Source: Colimorpha_A sp045543555
GTDB taxonomy: Bacteria; Bacillota; Clostridia; Oscillospirales; CAG-272
DNA: 18,532 nucleotides
Direction of reading: 5' to 3'
NCBI GenBank assembly: GCA_045543555.1
Contig: JAZQMQ010000026.1
Location: 1 to 18,532, forward strand
The notes beneath the pieces were generated by a model, which worked only from the letters and a program-made list of their open reading frames with translations, was not told the origin of the DNA and ran no database searches. Shown here in pieces: positions 13,837-18,532 of the stretch (position 1 is the stretch's first letter; each line of letters starts with the position of its first letter). The translations under genes were made by a program, and so were the position numbers.

Positions 13837-15711
13837 ATGATTTTAAATAAGGACAAAAAGGTATTAAATTCAGATATTTTCGGAGGAAAGAAGATCGATG
13901 ACATTATCGGACACACCGATGATGTGCATTGCAACGGTGATGAGACTGTTTTGAGAAAGGATTGGCTGAAGAATAACATCCCGTTTATCGAAACGCCTGA
14001 TAATTTGCTTGACAGAATCTATTATTTCAGATGGAATAATCTGCTTTCTTGTCTTGGTAAGCGTAAGTCCGATGGAAAATATGAGTTTAACGAAAGCTCA
14101 GAGATCGGTCGGTATCACAGATACATAGATTGCGCACAGGGTGCTCACGTAAGAGATGCTAGATGGATAAGAGATACAAAATATTTGAGCGATTATATCG
14201 ATATAACGCCCGATAAGGAAGTCTATTGGGGATATCTTATCGCATCTGTAATGGAAAAATATTACATTGACGGAGATATTGAAACTATCCGTCGTAATTA
14301 CGAAAAGCTTAAGTTACGCTTCCATTCAAGAGACGAAAAATTTGATCCCGAGATTGGACTGTATTATCTTGAAAACGGAATTGAGGGGCAAGAGGCGGGA
14401 GTGAACGGCTACGACCTTATTGAGCGTCTTATGACCTTCACCGCATCGCACACCGCTGAGGCCGGATCTCTTGAGGCTTTGACCGACAATTTGACCGAAG
14501 GTGCATACTGGTCCAACTGTGGATCGGAAAATTCTTCCGATTATATTGAAATCAAGATGGGCGTTAGCAATTCGGTGTTTACGGGAGTGAGATTCTGGTT
14601 CAAGCACGGCAAGCAGGTTCCCAAAGTATCGGTCTTCGATTCCGAAAACGGCTGGATAACCGTTGAAAAAGTCGAAACAAAGTGCGAGGTTGGGAATATG
14701 ACCGAAATTTCTTTTGACAAAATAGCAGGAGAATCGATCAGAATTGAATTTGAGGGCACCGTTTCTATTTATGAGCTTGCAGTAGTGTATCAATTGGAGC
14801 CTAAAGCTTGTGAAAGCTGGTGGAAGCTGATAAGCGGTGACAAGAGCTATCGTGTATGGTCGAATTCTGCTATGTCTGCGGGTGCAATGGCAATTTCGAA
14901 AATGGCAGCTATGCTGGGTAATACCGAGGAGTCCGAAAAGTACAAAAAGATCGCTGATGATATTGCAAGATCAATGCTTGACAAGCTTTGGGACGATGGC
15001 GATAAGTTTTTCTTTGAATTAACTCAGGCGGAAAAACACAGAATTGTCGGTAAGGAAAGCAATTGCTATGCTCCGTGGGCGTTTTCAATCATGCCCGATA
15101 CCGAAAAGTATTCGGAAATGTGGAAATATCTTATGGATGAGAGCGTTTTCCTTGAAAAGTTCGGTATAACCTCTCTCGAAAAGGGAAATCCCCATTATAT
15201 GCAGACCTTTAACCACGGATGTCTTTGGAATGGTCCTGTATGGCCATATACGTTCAGCTTGATTCTCACTGCGATGGCGGAGCATTTAAGAAGCAAGACC
15301 GTAAGTAAGGTCAATAAGGATGATTACTACGAGCTTATTACCAGATACTGTATGTGTCATTTTGATAATGAATCTGATACAATACTTGCGATTCGCGAGG
15401 ATCACCATCCCACAGAAAATCATTGGATCGCATTGAGTCCCGACTATAATCACTCAACCTTCATCGATAACGTCCTGTGCGGTCTGATCGGTATTCGTCC
15501 TGCTGCGGACGGTCTTGAAATCGATCCGATCGTGCCTGAGGATTGGGAGTATTTCTGTGTTGAGGACGTAAGATGGCGCGGAAAGGACTTGACCGTTATA
15601 TACGATAAAACGGGCGAGCGTTACGGTCATGGCGCAGGATTTATGGTTGTCCTTGACGGTGAGATAATATTCAAGAGCGACAGCATTGAGAAATTCGAGA
15701 TCAAAAACTAA
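13837..15711 (+). CDS. GH63/MGH1-like (alpha/alpha)6 glycoside hydrolase with inserted discoidin-like domain
   Basis: A 624-residue protein without a signal peptide. The (alpha/alpha)6 toroid is split: about 40-200 (including HVRDARWIRDTKYLSDYI) and 325-550, with the hallmark WNGPVWPYTFSLI (464-476) and CYAPWAFSIMP. Between them (about 205-320) is a beta-rich insert (YWSNCGSENSSDYIEIKMGV) resembling an F5/8 type C domain. A short beta-domain (about 550-624) closes the protein. This layout fits the clan of GH63, mannosylglycerate-hydrolase-like and related enzymes; I cannot name family or substrate. Asp106 or Asp109 and the C-terminal-half Glu/Asp residues are candidate catalytic acids. ATG is preceded by AAGGAGG and is 14 bases after the TetR stop. 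The operon ends at the terminator just downstream. Confidence 0.8.
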   Translation: MILNKDKKVLNSDIFGGKKIDDIIGHTDDVHCNGDETVLRKDWLKNNIPFIETPDNLLDRIYYFRWNNLLSCLGKRKSDGKYEFNESSEIGRYHRYIDCAQGAHVRDARWIRDTKYLSDYIDITPDKEVYWGYLIASVMEKYYIDGDIETIRRNYEKLKLRFHSRDEKFDPEIGLYYLENGIEGQEAGVNGYDLIERLMTFTASHTAEAGSLEALTDNLTEGAYWSNCGSENSSDYIEIKMGVSNSVFTGVRFWFKHGKQVPKVSVFDSENGWITVEKVETKCEVGNMTEISFDKIAGESIRIEFEGTVSIYELAVVYQLEPKACESWWKLISGDKSYRVWSNSAMSAGAMAISKMAAMLGNTEESEKYKKIADDIARSMLDKLWDDGDKFFFELTQAEKHRIVGKESNCYAPWAFSIMPDTEKYSEMWKYLMDESVFLEKFGITSLEKGNPHYMQTFNHGCLWNGPVWPYTFSLILTAMAEHLRSKTVSKVNKDDYYELITRYCMCHFDNESDTILAIREDHHPTENHWIALSPDYNHSTFIDNVLCGLIGIRPAADGLEIDPIVPEDWEYFCVEDVRWRGKDLTVIYDKTGERYGHGAGFMVVLDGEIIFKSDSIEKFEIKN

Positions 15712-15716
15712 ATAAG

Positions 15717-15748
15717 AAAACACGGAACGCTTTTGTTCCGTGTTTTTT
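15717..15748. terminator. Bidirectional intrinsic terminator between convergent operons
   Basis: AAAACACGGAAC (15717-15728) pairs with GTTCCGTGTTTT (15735-15746), loop GCTTTT, followed by further T. A-run and T-run flanks suit both strands: it ends the plus-strand glycosidase unit and the minus-strand ABC operon. Confidence 0.93.
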
Positions 15749-15752
15749 ACTA

Positions 15753-16538
15753 TCAGAATATATCTTTTTTTGTGTACTTAACATACGCCGCGGTGATAGC
15801 GATAACGGTTACTATCGCACCTATTGTGACGAGGGGAAATTCAAGTGAATTATTTTTAATGATATAACCGCTCTCTGTGTAGGAGAATGGTGTGAGATAT
15901 CTTAAAAATTCAAGTTCAGCGGTGAGGTTTGATATGATGTTTATAAAATACATACCGAATGCGATTCCTATGCCGACCGCCATTGCTCCCTTTCTCATAA
16001 ACGCCGAGATGCCGAAGGTCAGAGCGGCAATTTCGAGCTGAAGAATGAGATATGGGAGGAACAGGAGGGTAACTGTTTCAAATTTTCCACCTTCTCCGAT
16101 GGCGATGGCGCTGGCGGCACAAACCGCAAAGACGGCTGAGTTTAATATCAATATCTGTGTGATGACAGCAAGAAGCTTTGAGGTTACGACCGAGCTTCTT
16201 TTCAAAGGGTGAGTCAGCAGAAATTCACTCGTTCTGTCACGCTCCTCACGGCTTAACGCGGATATTCCGAGGATCGCCGCAAAAAGAGCACCGCCAAGTC
16301 CCATGGTGTTTCCGCATTCTATTCCGAAATATCCGATGAATTCGCCGAAGTTAATTTGATCGAGCCCGAATGCATCCGAAAAGCTTCCCATATTTGCAAA
16401 CATATCGGTGAGCTCATTCATCTCGGATGCCATTTCGGGATAAATAATGACGCATATTCCGAGCATAAAGGATATGGCGCAGGTCCAGATCAAAAGAGCG
16501 CCCGCGCCTCTTTTTATTTCGTGCTTAAACAGTGCCAT
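15753..16538 (-). CDS. ABC-2 family transporter permease
   Basis: A 261-residue integral membrane protein with about six hydrophobic helices. The first lies near the N-terminus (LLIWTCAISFMLGICVII); a cytoplasmic stretch reads ALSREERDRTSEFLLTHPLK, typical of BcrB/NatB-like ABC-2 permeases. I start it at ATG 16538, which follows GGGGAGG and leaves one base after the ATPase stop. A longer frame upstream is only overlap with the ATPase gene. Works with the ATPase just upstream to export a peptide, lipid or ion (substrate unknown). Confidence 0.88.
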   Translation of the reverse strand: MALFKHEIKRGAGALLIWTCAISFMLGICVIIYPEMASEMNELTDMFANMGSFSDAFGLDQINFGEFIGYFGIECGNTMGLGGALFAAILGISALSREERDRTSEFLLTHPLKRSSVVTSKLLAVITQILILNSAVFAVCAASAIAIGEGGKFETVTLLFLPYLILQLEIAALTFGISAFMRKGAMAVGIGIAFGMYFINIISNLTAELEFLRYLTPFSYTESGYIIKNNSLEFPLVTIGAIVTVIAITAAYVKYTKKDIF

Positions 16539-16539
16539 A

Positions 16540-17415
16540 TTATTTATCCTCCCCGTAGTAGTGTATAAAAATCTCGTCCATGTCGGGATCGGTAACCGTA
16601 AAATCGTCGGGAGCGGTTGACGAAATTGCATTTATGAGCTTTGCGCTTTCACCTAAGTAGAGGAAGCTGATGACGCCCTCATCATCTTCGGCAAATGATC
16701 GTATTCCGTCGAGGACGAGTGGGGATTTTATACCCTTAAGCACGACTCTTTTCGTTCCCTTTGTTGACAGACGCTCGACTCTGTCGCAGGCAATGAGCTT
16801 TCCTCCCTTTATGACTGCCGCACGGTCACAATATTTTCCGATCTCCGAGAGAACGTGGGAGGATAGGAAGACGGTGGCTCCGTCATTACGTCTTTCTTCG
16901 AGAATAGAGTAAAGCTCCTTCTGCATCAAGGGGTCAAGACCGCTTGTGGGCTCGTCGAGAATGTACAGATCGGGCTTATGCTGAAGGGCGCATATGATAC
17001 CGACCTTTTTTCTGTTACCTAGGGAAAGCTCGGACACTTTTTTGTCTATATCAAGCTCAAGTCTTTCGCAAAGAAGCCTTGCTTCTTCACTGCAATCAAG
17101 CTTTCTAAGAGATGCTGACAGAGTGATTACGTCCTTTACCCTCATTCCGCTGTACAGACTTATTTCCGACGGCAGATAACCTACGCGGGAAAGAATTTCG
17201 GTTCGGTCGTTGTTTATATCGAGTCCAAGCACCTTTCCTTCGCCTGAGGTTGCGTGGATAAGCCCGAGAAGAGTTCTTATAAGGGTGCTTTTTCCCGTGC
17301 CGTTAGGGCCGATGAAACCGAAAAACTCGCCCTTTTTAACTTCAAGGGAAAGACCGTCTATTCCTCGGCTTTTACCGTAATATTTCGTGAGGTTTTTGGT
17401 TTCTATTACGTTCAA
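16540..17415 (-). CDS. ABC-2 type transporter ATP-binding protein (BcrA/CcmA-like)
   Basis: A 291-residue ATPase with Walker A GPNGTGKST (36-44), signature LSLGNRKKV (130-138; Leu and Asn replace the usual Ser-Gly-Gly-Gln pattern, as in many exporters), Walker B LYILDEP (150-156) and switch His in LSSHVLSE. An extra C-terminal domain (about 215-291) is typical of the BcrA/DrrA group. The start is TTG at 17413-17415, preceded by GGAGGG. It overlaps the stop of the upstream SdpI-like gene as TTGA, so translation is coupled. Drives the permease encoded next. Confidence 0.92.
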   Translation of the reverse strand: MNVIETKNLTKYYGKSRGIDGLSLEVKKGEFFGFIGPNGTGKSTLIRTLLGLIHATSGEGKVLGLDINNDRTEILSRVGYLPSEISLYSGMRVKDVITLSASLRKLDCSEEARLLCERLELDIDKKVSELSLGNRKKVGIICALQHKPDLYILDEPTSGLDPLMQKELYSILEERRNDGATVFLSSHVLSEIGKYCDRAAVIKGGKLIACDRVERLSTKGTKRVVLKGIKSPLVLDGIRSFAEDDEGVISFLYLGESAKLINAISSTAPDDFTVTDPDMDEIFIHYYGEDK

Positions 17416-18503
17416 GATTTAATCCCTCCGTCTGACAGGGCGTTGTAGAGCCGTTCGGTTTGCTCGGCGTTTTTGAGGGCTATCACAAGCACGTCGCCTT
17501 CCTTTGAGGTGATAACGATCGCTGTTTTAGCCCCCATGTATGCATATAGGGTGTAGCTGCCGAATTCTTCGTTTTTAAATATTCCCATCATAAGACGCCC
17601 CGAGCCGAAGCCGAAGGATCTCTGACCGAAGGTAACCTCATGACGGAGAGTTATTGTTTCAATATCGTCATAGTAAATTTTTAGGTCGTCATAATAGTCT
17701 GCTTCAATATTCAAGTATTCCGCTTCGGCTGTAACGTTTATGTCTCCGGTGAAGGTTATGACGAGCGCAAAAATTGACGCTGCAACCGCGATCGCAATGC
17801 AAATGATCGACATGATCTTTTGCATTTTTGAATAGGGCTTCATAACGATGGGGACGCCTGCCTCGCGCTCTTTTTTGCGGTATATTAAGGAGTACACGAT
17901 GGGAATAAACGCTGTTATCAGGATTACGACAAGCACCGCAGAAAGCATGATTTTCGTCGGTAAAAACGACAGAAGGAGCGTGATGATACCGCCGATAAAC
18001 CAAACCTTTCCTGCAAAGCGGTGTGTTGCGTTCCAATTTGCTTCGCTTTCAAGTGTTGAGCGGATCTTTATGCCGATAGAACGGTTTTGCTTACATTTCG
18101 GTATATAATTTCCGATGAAAAGGAACAGGATTCCCATGAATATGGGAAGGATAATTGTTGGGGCGGTATCATAGCCGAGAGCTACAGAATACATAACTCC
18201 GTTTGACATCAGGGATATGGCAGGGCATATCCAATAGGTAATACCGAGTGCCTTTAAGCTCTGATTTTTATTACCGGGATCACGATCTGTCCAGATCAGA
18301 GCCAAAATATGAAGGGCGAGGAGTAAAAGCGGCATGAAAAATACCGCGAATGCCTTTGACGAGCTTCCGTCGGGTGTACCGTCTGCTCCCCAATGAGTAG
18401 TCATATTGACGGGAAGCTTATTCCAGAATATAAGCCCGAAAAGCATAGGCAGAAGAACTAATATTGATGATATGATCATTTTAAGCTTGTTGTTGCGTAT
18501 CAT
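17412..18503 (-). CDS. SdpI-family membrane protein with DUF1648 and C-terminal PH-like domain
   Basis: A 363-residue protein. An N-terminal DUF1648-type segment (about 10-60; PVNMTTHWGADGTPDG after the first helix) is followed by more transmembrane helices and an SdpI region (about 118-205; GNYIPKCKQNRSIGIKIRST, ANWNATHRFAG). After a last membrane helix (about 228-252) comes a soluble beta-rich domain (255-358; DDIETITLRHEVTFGQRSF, TSKEGDVLVIALKN), which looks like a bacterial PH-like domain. SdpI of Bacillus subtilis gives immunity to the SdpC toxin and signals to its repressor; here the added domain and the downstream ABC exporter suggest a peptide-stress or immunity operon (inference). 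ATG follows AAAGGGGG; the promoter is outside the window. Confidence 0.85.
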   Translation of the reverse strand: MIRNNKLKMIISSILVLLPMLFGLIFWNKLPVNMTTHWGADGTPDGSSSKAFAVFFMPLLLLALHILALIWTDRDPGNKNQSLKALGITYWICPAISLMSNGVMYSVALGYDTAPTIILPIFMGILFLFIGNYIPKCKQNRSIGIKIRSTLESEANWNATHRFAGKVWFIGGIITLLLSFLPTKIMLSAVLVVILITAFIPIVYSLIYRKKEREAGVPIVMKPYSKMQKIMSIICIAIAVAASIFALVITFTGDINVTAEAEYLNIEADYYDDLKIYYDDIETITLRHEVTFGQRSFGFGSGRLMMGIFKNEEFGSYTLYAYMGAKTAIVITSKEGDVLVIALKNAEQTERLYNALSDGGIKS

Positions 18504-18532
18504 TCGGATTTACCCCCTTTTATATCTGCAAT

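Noticed and set aside
16539..16631. 31-codon N-terminal extension of the ABC-2 permease
   Set aside because: It overlaps the ATPase coding region, is not signal-like, and the ATG at 16538 has a strong, well-spaced ribosome site.

Overview
The window looks like chromosomal DNA from an anaerobic, low-to-mid GC Gram-positive bacterium, probably a gut or rumen Clostridia member (inference). Supporting signs are several lipobox-bearing lipoproteins, strong AGGAGG ribosome sites, consensus TTGACA/TATAAT promoters with 17-base spacers, TTG starts, and SdpI and BcrA-type ABC genes. No phage, transposase, integrase, CRISPR array, tRNA or rRNA was seen.

Region A (1-5768, + strand) is an AT-richer accessory block. 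It holds two secreted-type metalloprotease genes, the first cut by the window edge and the second lacking a signal peptide. Both carry the same Ig-like plus ricin-type beta-trefoil front end but different metzincin-like catalytic domains. Between and after them are three lipoprotein genes, the 3' tail of a lost paralogue (2109-2180) and a chimeric broken lipoprotein gene (5419-5768). GC-rich hairpins, two of them copies of one 65-base repeat, sit just after coding stretches. Together these describe a locus rearranged by repeated recombination.

Region B (5916-10657, - strand) holds a GH78-type alpha-L-rhamnosidase-like enzyme with its own promoter and terminator. It also holds a polar amino-acid ABC importer operon (binding protein, permease, ATPase). 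The binding protein appears circularly permuted: lobe 2 is encoded before lobe 1.

Region C (10775-15748, + strand) holds a possible 41-residue ORF, rnhA from a TTG start, and a three-gene unit: long-chain acyl-CoA synthetase, TetR-family regulator, and an (alpha/alpha)6 glycoside hydrolase with an inserted discoidin-like domain. A 19-base imperfect inverted repeat covers the promoter of that unit and is a good candidate operator for the TetR protein.

Region D (15753-18503, - strand) is a tightly packed operon: an SdpI-family membrane protein with a C-terminal PH-like domain, an ABC-2 type ATPase and its permease. It may serve peptide resistance or immunity (inference). It converges on Region C at a shared bidirectional terminator.
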